Source of the DNA: an uncultured Alphaproteobacteria bacterium
GTDB taxonomy: Bacteria > Pseudomonadota > Alphaproteobacteria > SP197
DNA: 64,000 bases
Assembly (NCBI GenBank): GCA_943787175.1
Contig: CALSLK010000005.1
Location: forward strand, 124,001-188,000
Direction: 5' to 3'
In this document: one piece after another, positions 8,656 through 16,586 of the stretch
How the letters are laid out: each line of letters opens with the position of its first letter
Position numbering within the stretch: the first letter of the stretch is position 1
The notes under the pieces: generated by a model
The model's database searches: none
What the model was told of the DNA's origin: nothing
The model's input: only the letters and a program-made list of their open reading frames with translations
Translations under genes and position numbers: made by a program

Positions 8656-9075
8656 ATGACAACTTCAGCAATCACCGGCGGCTGCCAGTGCGGCGCTGTC
8701 CGCTACGAGATTTCCGAACCGCTGCACGATGTCTCGCATTGCCATTGCTCCATGTGCCGCAAGGCTCACGGCACACTCTTTGCCAGTTTCGGGCGCGCCA
8801 GGCGCGACAGCTTCAACCTCACGGGCGAACAGAATGTTACGGGCTATGAAAGTTCGCCGGGCATGGTGCGCCGGTTCTGCAAGAGCTGTGGCGGCCAGGT
8901 CGTGATCATGAGCAACGATGCACCTGAGGTGTTTTTTGTTGCGCTGGGCAGTTTGGACGCAGGCCAGTCGCCAGGCCACGCAGCCGGCGAAGAAAAGCAT
9001 ATATTCTGGGAGTCCAAGGTCGATTGGTACGACCCTATCGATGATCTTCCCAAAGTCACCGGATACGGTGAATAG
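8656..9075 (+). CDS. GFA-family zinc protein, copy 2
   Basis: 139 residues, with GGCQCGAV, HCHCSMCR and FCKSCGG cysteine clusters in the standard order. The tail EKHIFWESKVDWYDP pairs it with copy 1, so copies 1 and 2 form one subtype. The start is one base after the stop of copy 1. The glutathione link comes from family name and operon neighbours only; the residues binding any thiol cofactor cannot be confirmed here. Confidence 0.85.
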   Translation: MTTSAITGGCQCGAVRYEISEPLHDVSHCHCSMCRKAHGTLFASFGRARRDSFNLTGEQNVTGYESSPGMVRRFCKSCGGQVVIMSNDAPEVFFVALGSLDAGQSPGHAAGEEKHIFWESKVDWYDPIDDLPKVTGYGE

Positions 9076-9076
9076 C

Positions 9077-9505
9077 ATGGACGTATCACCCGATAACCCG
9101 CTTTCGGGCGGCTGTCTCTGCGGTGCGGTGCGCTTCAGGGTTGATGCTCCGGCCGCTCACACACATCACTGTCACTGCTCCATGTGCCGCAAGTGTCAGG
9201 GTGCTCTGTTCCCGACATTCGCCTTTGTGAACCGCTCGGACTTCACAGTCACACAGGGCGCCGATCACCTTGCGACCTATGATTCTTCTCCGTCGCTGCA
9301 CCGTCACTTCTGTCCCACCTGCGGCTCGCACATTTATGCAGACGCCGCTGAAGATCCAGACCATGTCGGTTTTTCAGCCGGAACACTCGACGACGGCGCG
9401 CACCCCGGCCCCGACGGCGAGCTCTGCCATATCTTCTGGGACTCGCGTGTCACATGGTATGAGCCCGATGACACGCTCCCACGATTCAAGGAGTTCGCGG
9501 GCTGA
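9077..9505 (+). CDS. GFA-family zinc protein, copy 3
   Basis: 142 residues from the ATG at 9077, one base after the previous stop; longer readings that begin inside copy 2 are rejected. Zinc motifs are GGCLCGAV, HCHCSMCR and FCPTCGS. It shares HRHFC, GTLDDGA and WYEPDD with copy 4, so copies 3 and 4 make a second subtype. All ligand cysteines are intact, which argues that the copy is functional. Confidence 0.85.
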   Translation: MDVSPDNPLSGGCLCGAVRFRVDAPAAHTHHCHCSMCRKCQGALFPTFAFVNRSDFTVTQGADHLATYDSSPSLHRHFCPTCGSHIYADAAEDPDHVGFSAGTLDDGAHPGPDGELCHIFWDSRVTWYEPDDTLPRFKEFAG

Positions 9506-9506
9506 T

Positions 9507-9947
9507 ATGACGACAGCACATCAAGAATCGCTTGCCGGCGGCTGCCTCTGTGGTGCCGTGCGGTTTGAGCTCACCGAACCGGCACATGATGTCTACCATT
9601 GCCACTGTTCAATCTGCCGCAAGCTGCAGGGCGCGCTCTATCCGACCTATGGCGTGGTTGCGCGCACGGGTTTTCGCCTCATGAAGGGCGCAGACAACCT
9701 GACGACCTACGATTCATCGGACGTGGTTCACCGCCATTTCTGCAGGACCTGCGGCAGCCACGTGTTCGAAGACACGAACTATCAGCCCGAGAACGTGTGG
9801 TTCAGTGTCGGAACGCTCGATGATGGCGCCGATCCGGGCGGGCGCGCTGCAACCGAGCGGCATATCTTCTGGGAGTCACGCACGGGCTGGTATGAGCCTG
9901 GCGATGATCTGCCCAAGATCATCAAATTCGGGGATGAAACGACATGA
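9507..9947 (+). CDS. GFA-family zinc protein, copy 4
   Basis: 146 residues from the ATG at 9507, one base after the stop of copy 3. Motifs: GGCLCGAV, HCHCSICR, FCRTCGS. The HRHFC and GTLDDGADPG segments mark it as the closest paralogue of copy 3. Its stop overlaps the ATG of copy 5 (ATGA). Confidence 0.85.
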   Translation: MTTAHQESLAGGCLCGAVRFELTEPAHDVYHCHCSICRKLQGALYPTYGVVARTGFRLMKGADNLTTYDSSDVVHRHFCRTCGSHVFEDTNYQPENVWFSVGTLDDGADPGGRAATERHIFWESRTGWYEPGDDLPKIIKFGDETT

Positions 9948-10354
9948 GTGACGTGCTTACGGGAAGCTGCATGTGCGGCAAGGTTCACTTCGAAGTGCGC
10001 GAGCCCGCAACGGACCTTTATCACTGCCACTGTTCCATGTGCCGCAAGATGCATGGCACGGCGTTCGCCACCTATGCCGTCGCGCCCAAGGACAGCATGG
10101 TCTTCACGCAAGGCGCGGACAATCTGGCACGATTCGATTCCTCGCCGGGTGTCAGCCGCTTCTTCTGCAAGACCTGTGGCTGCCAGATGACGATCGATGT
10201 CGCCGCGCAACCCAATGATCGCTGGTTCATGCCCGGCATCCTTGAAGGTGCCCAACATCCCGGTGCGGCTGACACGGAACGCCATATCTTCGTTGGTTCC
10301 AAACTGCCCTGGCTTCACCTGGATGAGAAACTGCCACAGTCGGAGGAGGCGTGA
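9944..10354 (+). CDS. GFA-family zinc protein, copy 5 (divergent)
   Basis: 136 residues with GSCMCGKV, HCHCSMCR and FCKTCGC clusters. It is the most divergent of the five: the aromatic WYDP/WYEP ending of the others is replaced by WLHLDEK, and the cysteine following the last zinc pair is extra (CGC). It may therefore have a different partner or substrate. Its stop overlaps the GTG of the bicupin gene (GTGA). Confidence 0.83.
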   Translation: MSDVLTGSCMCGKVHFEVREPATDLYHCHCSMCRKMHGTAFATYAVAPKDSMVFTQGADNLARFDSSPGVSRFFCKTCGCQMTIDVAAQPNDRWFMPGILEGAQHPGAADTERHIFVGSKLPWLHLDEKLPQSEEA

Positions 10355-11124
10355 GCGGGATCGAGATTTTCCATCTCGCCGATGCTCCGTTCGAAGCCTA
10401 TGCAGGTCCGCCGGGCCGTATTGATGTTGCCGATGTCATCACCACGGCCAACAGCTCAACCATTGCCGCTGGCTTTGTAGAATCCGAAGGTGGGCCGTTC
10501 GCCTATCGCTGCGACTATGAGGCAGTGTGTATTCCCCTGGATGACACCATGACATGGGATGCTGGCTCCGGTTCGCGTGCGACCAAAGCCGGGGATGTCA
10601 TCTGGATACCCCATGGTGGCCGGGCATCCTATGGCTCTGACGGAGCAGCTCACTTCCTCTACGCCACGTTTCCTGTGAACTGGCCAGAGATCGTCGGCTG
10701 GACCGCCGGCGAGGATGTCAAAGACCTCAATGGGGCCGAGGATACCGGCGCACTCGATGGCGTGACCCTGACGCCTCTGGATGGGCCGGCCATGCCCTGG
10801 CGAACTGCCAGGCGATCATCAGGCGAGAGCTTCGAACATGCTGTCGTGACCAGGCCGGGTACCGGAGCTGCTATGACGACCATGCTGCTTCGCACACCGA
10901 CGCCAGTGGGCTGGAACCTTGCCGCTGGCGAGGGGCTGGTTCTGGTCCTGTCGGGCACCGTTCGACTGGAATCCGGGTCATCACCCGCACAGGAGGCGGG
11001 CCCTGGCGATCTGATCTGGAAACCCATGGATGTTCCCCTGCGTGTCGAAACCAATGGCAGAAGCCTGTGTGTTTCGATCTCGAGCGAGGCCGGAACAGCC
11101 GCTCTCAAACGCGCCAGCAACTAG
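10351..11124 (+). CDS. Bicupin protein with EutQ-like first domain
   Basis: Two cupin barrels are visible. The first (about residues 20-115) has an AGDVIWIPHGG turn resembling EutQ-type cupins; the second (about 165-250) has GPGDLIWKPMDVP. Metal-binding histidines of classical cupins are largely missing, so it may bind a small molecule without metal catalysis. Start is GTG 10351, overlapping the last GFA gene. It closes the operon: the next gene has its own promoter region. Possible roles include an isomerase, a lyase, or a sensor of the pathway compound; none can be fixed from sequence. Confidence 0.7.
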   Translation: MSGIEIFHLADAPFEAYAGPPGRIDVADVITTANSSTIAAGFVESEGGPFAYRCDYEAVCIPLDDTMTWDAGSGSRATKAGDVIWIPHGGRASYGSDGAAHFLYATFPVNWPEIVGWTAGEDVKDLNGAEDTGALDGVTLTPLDGPAMPWRTARRSSGESFEHAVVTRPGTGAAMTTMLLRTPTPVGWNLAAGEGLVLVLSGTVRLESGSSPAQEAGPGDLIWKPMDVPLRVETNGRSLCVSISSEAGTAALKRASN

Positions 11125-11149
11125 AGTCAGACAAGGCTTCTGGAACTGC

Positions 11150-11201
11150 TTGACAACTCTCCTTGAAGATATCACATTAGTTTCAGTAATTTCTGAAACT
11201 A
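11150..11201 (+). promoter_or_regulatory. Promoter and palindromic operator of the GbsR-type regulator
   Basis: A consensus -35 (TTGACA, 11150-11155) lies upstream of a perfect 9-base inverted repeat, TAGTTTCAG at 11178-11186 and CTGAAACTA at 11193-11201, separated by six bases. No strong -10 is evident; the palindrome sits about where -10 to +1 should be and ends 10 bases before the regulator ATG. The position is that expected of an autoregulatory repressor site. Confidence 0.55.
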
Positions 11202-11211
11202 CAGGTTCAAC

Positions 11212-11733
11212 ATGAAACTCAGCGCATCCATGGAACGATTCATCCTGCATTGGGGCGAAATGGGATCGCGCTGGGGCGTCAGCCGTTCGGTGGCCCAGGT
11301 CCACGCGCTGCTCTACCTCACCAGCGAGCCGCTCCATGCCGATGAAATCACTGACACGCTTTCGATCGCGCGTTCGAATGTCAGCATGTGCCTGAAGGAA
11401 CTCCAGGGCTGGGGTCTGGTCGAGATGACCCATGTCATGGGTGACCGGCGCGATCATTTCCTGGCCGAACAGGATGTCTGGGAAGTCATGACCCGCATCG
11501 TCGAGGGCCGCAAGGAACGCGAATTCGATCCGCTTCTGATCACCCTGCAGCGTTGCCAGGAAGAAGCCCGTGCCGATAGCACGACCGACCCTGCAGTCGC
11601 CCAGAGGATCGGAGCCATGCACGACTTCGTGCATGACATGACAAGTTGGTACGACCAGGTGCGCAAATTGCCCCGGCCGGTCATCACGAAGCTGATGACC
11701 ATGGGAGCCAAGGTTGCGCGGTTTGTGAGCTAG
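11212..11733 (+). CDS. GbsR/MarR-family transcriptional regulator
   Basis: A 173-residue protein with a winged helix-turn-helix (about residues 20-90). The segment ITDTLSIARSNVSMCLKELQGWGLV is the recognition part, and the dimerising helices follow. The start MERFILHWGEMGSRWG is typical of the GbsR branch. Such regulators repress neighbouring genes and respond to small ligands. The perfect palindrome ending 10 bases upstream is its likely binding site. It is followed after 14 bases by the DUF4166 gene, so it probably controls the DUF4166-SDR pair. Confidence 0.85.
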   Translation: MKLSASMERFILHWGEMGSRWGVSRSVAQVHALLYLTSEPLHADEITDTLSIARSNVSMCLKELQGWGLVEMTHVMGDRRDHFLAEQDVWEVMTRIVEGRKEREFDPLLITLQRCQEEARADSTTDPAVAQRIGAMHDFVHDMTSWYDQVRKLPRPVITKLMTMGAKVARFVS

Positions 11734-11747
11734 GGAGTTTTTTTGCC

Positions 11748-12434
11748 ATGTTCTTTCAAAATTTCCTGAAATTCCCGATGGACTTGCCGGCGGTTGGACT
11801 ACCGCGCCGCGCCGAGCAGCCACATTGGTCACCCTCCACGACCTATCATTCGCTCTTGGGCGTCAAGGCCTGGGGACGCCTTGATCCGGCAATCCGCGAC
11901 CGCTTTGGCGCACGCAACCACAACCGTGCATTTTACGGCGCGATGCGCAGGGTCGAACTCTCGATCCCCGGACGTTTCCTCGCCCTGCTCTCGCGCCTGT
12001 TTGGTTCCTCGCTGTTTCCCCATACCGGTACCGACATCGTCACACTGATTGATGTTGATGGCGCCGCCGCTGATGCCAGCGGAACCTGGAGCCGGGCCTA
12101 TCTGATGCCCAACGGGCGCCGCTTCACGGTGAAGAGCGTGAAACGTTTTGATGCCAAAGACGGCCTGTTGGAGTGCCTGGGCCGGGGTTTTGTCATGAAA
12201 CTCGATCTTCATGCCCAGCCCGACGCACTGCACTTTGTCAGCGCTGGTTACCAATGGCGCTGTGGGCGTCTGCACATCCCGTTACCCGATATGCTTTCGC
12301 CCGGCGCGACACATGTCACCCACCGCGAACTGGGTAGTGGCCGGTTCCGCTTCACATTGAGCATCGATCACACGCTGTTCGGCCGCCTGGTGTTCCAGGA
12401 AGGCGACTTTTTCGAGAAGGAGATCACGCCATGA
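11748..12434 (+). CDS. DUF4166 domain protein
   Basis: 228 residues from the ATG at 11748 (weak Shine-Dalgarno GGGAG). The body matches the DUF4166 type: a NRAFYGAM/RRVEL start, a GTWSRAY segment, and a closing FRFTLSIDHTLFGRLVFQEGDFFE block. Function is unknown. In other bacteria DUF4166 occurs beside, or fused to, TIGR01777-type SDR proteins, as it does here, with the stop overlapping the next ATG (ATGA). The protein looks soluble. A lipid-related role is only a guess. Confidence 0.75.
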   Translation: MFFQNFLKFPMDLPAVGLPRRAEQPHWSPSTTYHSLLGVKAWGRLDPAIRDRFGARNHNRAFYGAMRRVELSIPGRFLALLSRLFGSSLFPHTGTDIVTLIDVDGAAADASGTWSRAYLMPNGRRFTVKSVKRFDAKDGLLECLGRGFVMKLDLHAQPDALHFVSAGYQWRCGRLHIPLPDMLSPGATHVTHRELGSGRFRFTLSIDHTLFGRLVFQEGDFFEKEITP

Positions 12435-13924
12435 CCGCTGTCATGATTCTAGCCACGATTCAGGCTGTAGTCGGTGCCTTTGACCTCCTCTTTCATCACG
12501 AAACCACGGAACGGCTGACCTGGAAGGCCTCGGCGCGCCAGGAGCTCTGGCTGCACGCTGCACGCAACGGGCTCTATGCCGTGGTCTTTCTGGTGCTGGC
12601 CTGGTTCGAGCCGCGCGGCATCTGGGCGGCCGCGTTCGTCGCTGTACTTCTGGCCGAAATCATCATCACGCTCACCGACTTCGTGGTCGAAGACCGCACA
12701 CGGCAATTGCCGGAATCCGAACGCGTTCTCCATACCATCCTGGCCGTGAGCTATGGCGCATTCCTGGCGTTGCTCACGCCCCATCTGATCGTCTGGTTCA
12801 ATCAGACAAGCGCCCTCATCGTGGTCGAGCGTGGCGTCTGGTCAGCCGTCATGACGATCTTTGCCCTTGGTGTTGCGCTCTGGTGTGTGCGCGATGCCGT
12901 CCGTGCCCGCGCCGTTTCCTCTCCGGCCGGACCGGCCTCACCGCTCGTCAACCGGCACCTGGACGCCCCTCAAAGAGTTCTGGTGACGGGCGGCACCGGT
13001 TTCATCGGCAAACGGCTTTGCCAGGCATTGGTCGAGGCTGGACATGATGTCACGGTCCTGACACGCGATCCCCGGAAAGCACGTGACCTGCCGACGCCAA
13101 TCCGCATCGCCACTGCCTGTGGCGAATTTGGCGATGACACGGTGTTTGACGCCGTCATCAATCTGGCAGGCGCCAGCGTAGCCGGCGGTCGCTGGACGGA
13201 ACGCCGCAAGGCGGTGCTACGCGCAAGCCGGATCGATACAACGCGCGACATCGTTGCCCTGATCGGGCGCCTGACAACCCGCCCGGAAGTTCTGGTTTCC
13301 GCTTCAGCCATCGGTTTTTACGGAACCGACAGCGACCAGGCGATCACCGAGAATGACCGTGCCATGCCTGGTTTTTCCCATGACATGTGCGCCGAGCGGG
13401 AAGCAGAGGCGCGCAAGGCAAGCCGCTATGGTGTGCGGGTTGTCGAGCTGCGGTTGAGCCTGGTTCTGGGTGCCCAGGGTGGGCCTTTGGGTGCCATGCT
13501 CCCAGCCTTCGAGTTTGGTGCCGGTGCCAGGATTGGTCACGGCCGCCAGTGGATGTCCTGGGTGCATCTTGATGACGCGATCCGCGCAATGGCATTCCTG
13601 ATCGCACGCAAGGATCTGCGCGGTCCCTTCAACGTCACCGCACCCCAGCCGGTCACCAATACCGTTTTCTCGGATCGTCTGGCCGCAACGCTCAAACGCC
13701 CCTGTCTCCTGGCGATTCCTGCACCGATCATCCGGATCCTGCTGGGAGAGATGGGCCAGGAGTTGTTGCTGGCAAGCAAACGTGTGCTGCCACAACGCCT
13801 GATCGATGCAGGATTCGTGTTCGAACACGCGACCATCGATGCCGCAATGACCGACATTCTGCATCCCGGCAATCCCGCTGAAATGAAACCAGCAGAACGG
13901 CAGGTGTTACCTAAAGCTGCTTGA
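12431..13924 (+). CDS. Membrane domain fused to TIGR01777/YfcH-type SDR epimerase
   Basis: Residues 1-165 form four hydrophobic helices of DoxX-like appearance. From residue 183 an extended SDR domain begins, with the Rossmann motif VTGGTGFIGKRL, then NLAGASV, the YGT-containing active region near residue 296 and the conserved WVHLDD segment. The C-terminal DUF1731 segment follows. Members are called epimerases by homology, but substrates are unknown. The fusion tethers the SDR to the membrane. The gene overlaps DUF4166 by four bases and its 3' end overlaps the convergent NmrA-type gene by 14 bases. Confidence 0.82.
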   Translation: MTAVMILATIQAVVGAFDLLFHHETTERLTWKASARQELWLHAARNGLYAVVFLVLAWFEPRGIWAAAFVAVLLAEIIITLTDFVVEDRTRQLPESERVLHTILAVSYGAFLALLTPHLIVWFNQTSALIVVERGVWSAVMTIFALGVALWCVRDAVRARAVSSPAGPASPLVNRHLDAPQRVLVTGGTGFIGKRLCQALVEAGHDVTVLTRDPRKARDLPTPIRIATACGEFGDDTVFDAVINLAGASVAGGRWTERRKAVLRASRIDTTRDIVALIGRLTTRPEVLVSASAIGFYGTDSDQAITENDRAMPGFSHDMCAEREAEARKASRYGVRVVELRLSLVLGAQGGPLGAMLPAFEFGAGARIGHGRQWMSWVHLDDAIRAMAFLIARKDLRGPFNVTAPQPVTNTVFSDRLAATLKRPCLLAIPAPIIRILLGEMGQELLLASKRVLPQRLIDAGFVFEHATIDAAMTDILHPGNPAEMKPAERQVLPKAA

Positions 13925-14771
13925 TCAACTCGGCTGCGTGGTCGCGGCAGAATACTTCGAAGCTTGTCGCCTTGCGCCCCAGCGCCTGTTCGACACCGTC
14001 GGCAAGATTCGACAGTTCGCCATTGCTGATACGATCATAGATCTGCAGCACCAGATCGATGTACCAGTCCTCGTCGCCTTCGGCCTGCATCATGGCGCGG
14101 TACTCGTCAGGCTGGACATCACGATAGACAAAGTCACGTCCCGTAGCCGCTGACATGGTGTCGGCGAGCTCCTGGTATGTCAGCGCGGCAGGCCCCGTAA
14201 GCTCATATGACTTGCCCTCATGACCTTCTCCGGTCATTGCCGCGACCGCTACGGCGGCGATGTCGCGCGTATCGATCCAACCAATCCGCCCCGTGCCTCC
14301 GGGAAGATCAAGGCGGCCTCCCGGCGCATATTCCAACATCATCTGCATAAACCAGGTCGGGCGCAGATGCGTCCATGCCATGCCGGATTCCTCCAACGCA
14401 CGTTCGCGCAAGCCGTGACGTCGCGACAGATCGGATTTGGCGTCAGGATCAGCAGACATCGCAGATAACCGCACAATCCTCTCGACACCAGCACTGCGCG
14501 CAATGCCGACAAAGTTGCGCATCTGTTCAACCGATTCCTCAGGGTCATCGGTTGCAACATAAAGCGCCCGGATTCCCTCCACGGCAGATGCCAGTGCCTG
14601 GTCATCGCCCATGTCGCCACGCATGATTTCGACGTCGGTGCGGTGCAAGGCATCCACCCTGGGCTCGGTACGCACCAGTGCACGCAGGCCATGGCCCGCA
14701 TCGAGAAGCTGGGTCGCAACTTCGCGACCCACACGGCCATTGCCGCCAATCACCAGAAATGTCTCGGGCAT
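13911..14771 (-). CDS. NmrA-like NAD(P)-binding oxidoreductase
   Basis: The N-terminus has the Rossmann motif VIGGNGRVGREV, followed by an atypical SDR layout (VRLSAMSAD, LRPTWFMQMML, YELTGP) typical of the NmrA/QOR2 family. These act as NAD(P)H sensors or quinone reductases. At 286 residues it has normal length. It is transcribed toward the membrane-SDR gene and divergently from the serine hydrolase, with about 65 bases between the start sites. Substrate is not predictable. Confidence 0.8.
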   Translation of the reverse strand: MPETFLVIGGNGRVGREVATQLLDAGHGLRALVRTEPRVDALHRTDVEIMRGDMGDDQALASAVEGIRALYVATDDPEESVEQMRNFVGIARSAGVERIVRLSAMSADPDAKSDLSRRHGLRERALEESGMAWTHLRPTWFMQMMLEYAPGGRLDLPGGTGRIGWIDTRDIAAVAVAAMTGEGHEGKSYELTGPAALTYQELADTMSAATGRDFVYRDVQPDEYRAMMQAEGDEDWYIDLVLQIYDRISNGELSNLADGVEQALGRKATSFEVFCRDHAAELIKQL

Positions 14772-14838
14772 ACTCTCCCCCTTGGGAACGACAAAGCGCT
14801 ATCATGAATGATTGGACACGATTGTGACGGGCAGCATC

Positions 14839-16584
14839 ATGACACGCAAGGAACTGACAACTGCAGTATGGGATGACCCGACCGGTCCCGCAGGCCCGAC
14901 GGACAATGCCGCATTTCTTCCGGCAGACGGTGCAATGCCCGCCCAACATGCCTTCCACGGCATTCTGCATCTTTCCGGCAGAAATCTGGAAAGTTCGGAA
15001 CCCCGCCTGTCCCAGGCATTTGTCCTGCCGGGAAGCCCTCTGCGCTTCCCGGCAGTCGACCTTGCCTTCACCTCAGCGGATGGCGCGTTGATCCCGGTAC
15101 AACGCACACTCCATCGCAGACCAGACCCACAGAGTTACTGGGACATCATGGTAGGCCCCGGACGCATCTGGTCCGAACCCGGTGACAAGGGCCGCAGCCG
15201 CGCGTCGTTCCCCTTTCAGCTTTCCAACGAGCATGAAAACGACAGCCATCACGGCCTTGCCTGCTTCCTGTTTGACGAGACAGGCGTCAGCAGCGTGATT
15301 GTCCAGAAGGTGACCGAAACGGAACCCGACCATCTGCCAGAGCTCTTTGACCTCTGGGGAAGGCTTGCGGCGAAGTGCACCGCAACCGGGCCAGAGGCCG
15401 GAACAGGCGCAGTTGCAGTTGCAGCCCACAAATCCGAACAATCAGACGAACGGTCCATGCGTCCTATCGAAGAGCTTGCCGATCAGGTCGGCGAAGCCCT
15501 CATCGCAGCGCTTTACGAGGGAACGGGCAGCAACACAGAAATCGTCAGTGGCCTGGTCCGGGACGGCGTCATCTACGCAACGCCTGTGCGGACACGCCAT
15601 GGCGACTTCCCCTATCCCCGCGCCATGCGTTTTGGCATGTGGTCGGCAACCAAGGCCGCCTTCGGCACGACCGCGCTGTTGCGTCTGGCGCAACACCTGG
15701 GTCCGGGGGTCGCCGACACGCGAATCCGGGATGTGGTGAAGGTGACCGCTGAGCACGATGGCTGGGAATCCGTGACCATTCGCGACTGCCTCAACATGGC
15801 AAGCGGCATCGGCACCGGCGGGCCGGTTGCCGAACCGATCGATATCTACGCCGACAACCTGACCGAGCCGGAGAATGCAGACGCCGATCCCAACAGCATG
15901 GCGAGTTACCGCGCCTATCAGGATTGGTATGCCGCGCCATCGCTTGCCGACAAACTCCGGTGCGCCTTTGCCTGCCCGTCCTATCCATGGGGACCGGGTG
16001 AATTTGCCCGTTACCGCGATCAGGATCTCTTCATGGCCGGCGTTGCCATGGACGCAGTCTGGAAGCGTCACAAAGGGTCGGATGCCGATCTCTTTTCCAT
16101 GGTTGCTGACGAGGTTTATGGGCCTATCGGAATCCACGGCATCGATATGAACCGCACAATCCAAGGCAACGGTTTCAAAGGCATGCCTCTGACTGCGTTC
16201 GGTCTCTACATGGGGCTGGATGATGCCGCAAAACTGGGTCAGTTACTGACCGACGGCGGAGAACACAATGGCAAACAGGTCCTGGAACCCACGCTCCTGG
16301 CTTCCTGTCTGAATGGCGATTTTGACAAGGGATTGAAGACAGGAACGTCCACGGCTGAGGGCCGTGAAGTGACCTATCATCTGGCCTATTGGCAGCTGCC
16401 CATGACGACCCGTGCGGGCCGTGATGTGCGCATTCCCTCCATGCGCGGCTATGGCGGCCAGATCATCCAGCCCCTGTGGAACGGCATCACCTGCTTCCGA
16501 TTTGGCCACGACCATCCAGACAAGCAGGACCGTTATGATGCGCTGAAACTGCCCCGCATCGCCGATGCCCTGCGGGCGCTCTAG
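14839..16584 (+). CDS. Beta-lactamase-fold serine hydrolase with N-terminal extension
   Basis: The second half carries a penicillin-binding-protein/class C fold: the SxxK motif SATK (nucleophile Ser269, counted from ATG 14839), a YRDQD segment where the YxN motif is expected, and a late MRGYGGQ stretch replacing the usual HTG. The first 200 residues are a separate unrecognised region. No signal peptide is seen, so a cytoplasmic esterase or amidase role is more likely than wall synthesis. A TTG at 14812 would add nine residues. The gene ends two bases before the HTH-binding-protein regulator. Confidence 0.7.
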   Translation: MTRKELTTAVWDDPTGPAGPTDNAAFLPADGAMPAQHAFHGILHLSGRNLESSEPRLSQAFVLPGSPLRFPAVDLAFTSADGALIPVQRTLHRRPDPQSYWDIMVGPGRIWSEPGDKGRSRASFPFQLSNEHENDSHHGLACFLFDETGVSSVIVQKVTETEPDHLPELFDLWGRLAAKCTATGPEAGTGAVAVAAHKSEQSDERSMRPIEELADQVGEALIAALYEGTGSNTEIVSGLVRDGVIYATPVRTRHGDFPYPRAMRFGMWSATKAAFGTTALLRLAQHLGPGVADTRIRDVVKVTAEHDGWESVTIRDCLNMASGIGTGGPVAEPIDIYADNLTEPENADADPNSMASYRAYQDWYAAPSLADKLRCAFACPSYPWGPGEFARYRDQDLFMAGVAMDAVWKRHKGSDADLFSMVADEVYGPIGIHGIDMNRTIQGNGFKGMPLTAFGLYMGLDDAAKLGQLLTDGGEHNGKQVLEPTLLASCLNGDFDKGLKTGTSTAEGREVTYHLAYWQLPMTTRAGRDVRIPSMRGYGGQIIQPLWNGITCFRFGHDHPDKQDRYDALKLPRIADALRAL

Positions 16585-16586
16585 CC

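Noticed and set aside
8214..10354. Assembly artefact creating five GFA copies
   Set aside because: The copies differ at many positions and form distinct subtypes, so they are not collapsed or duplicated reads.
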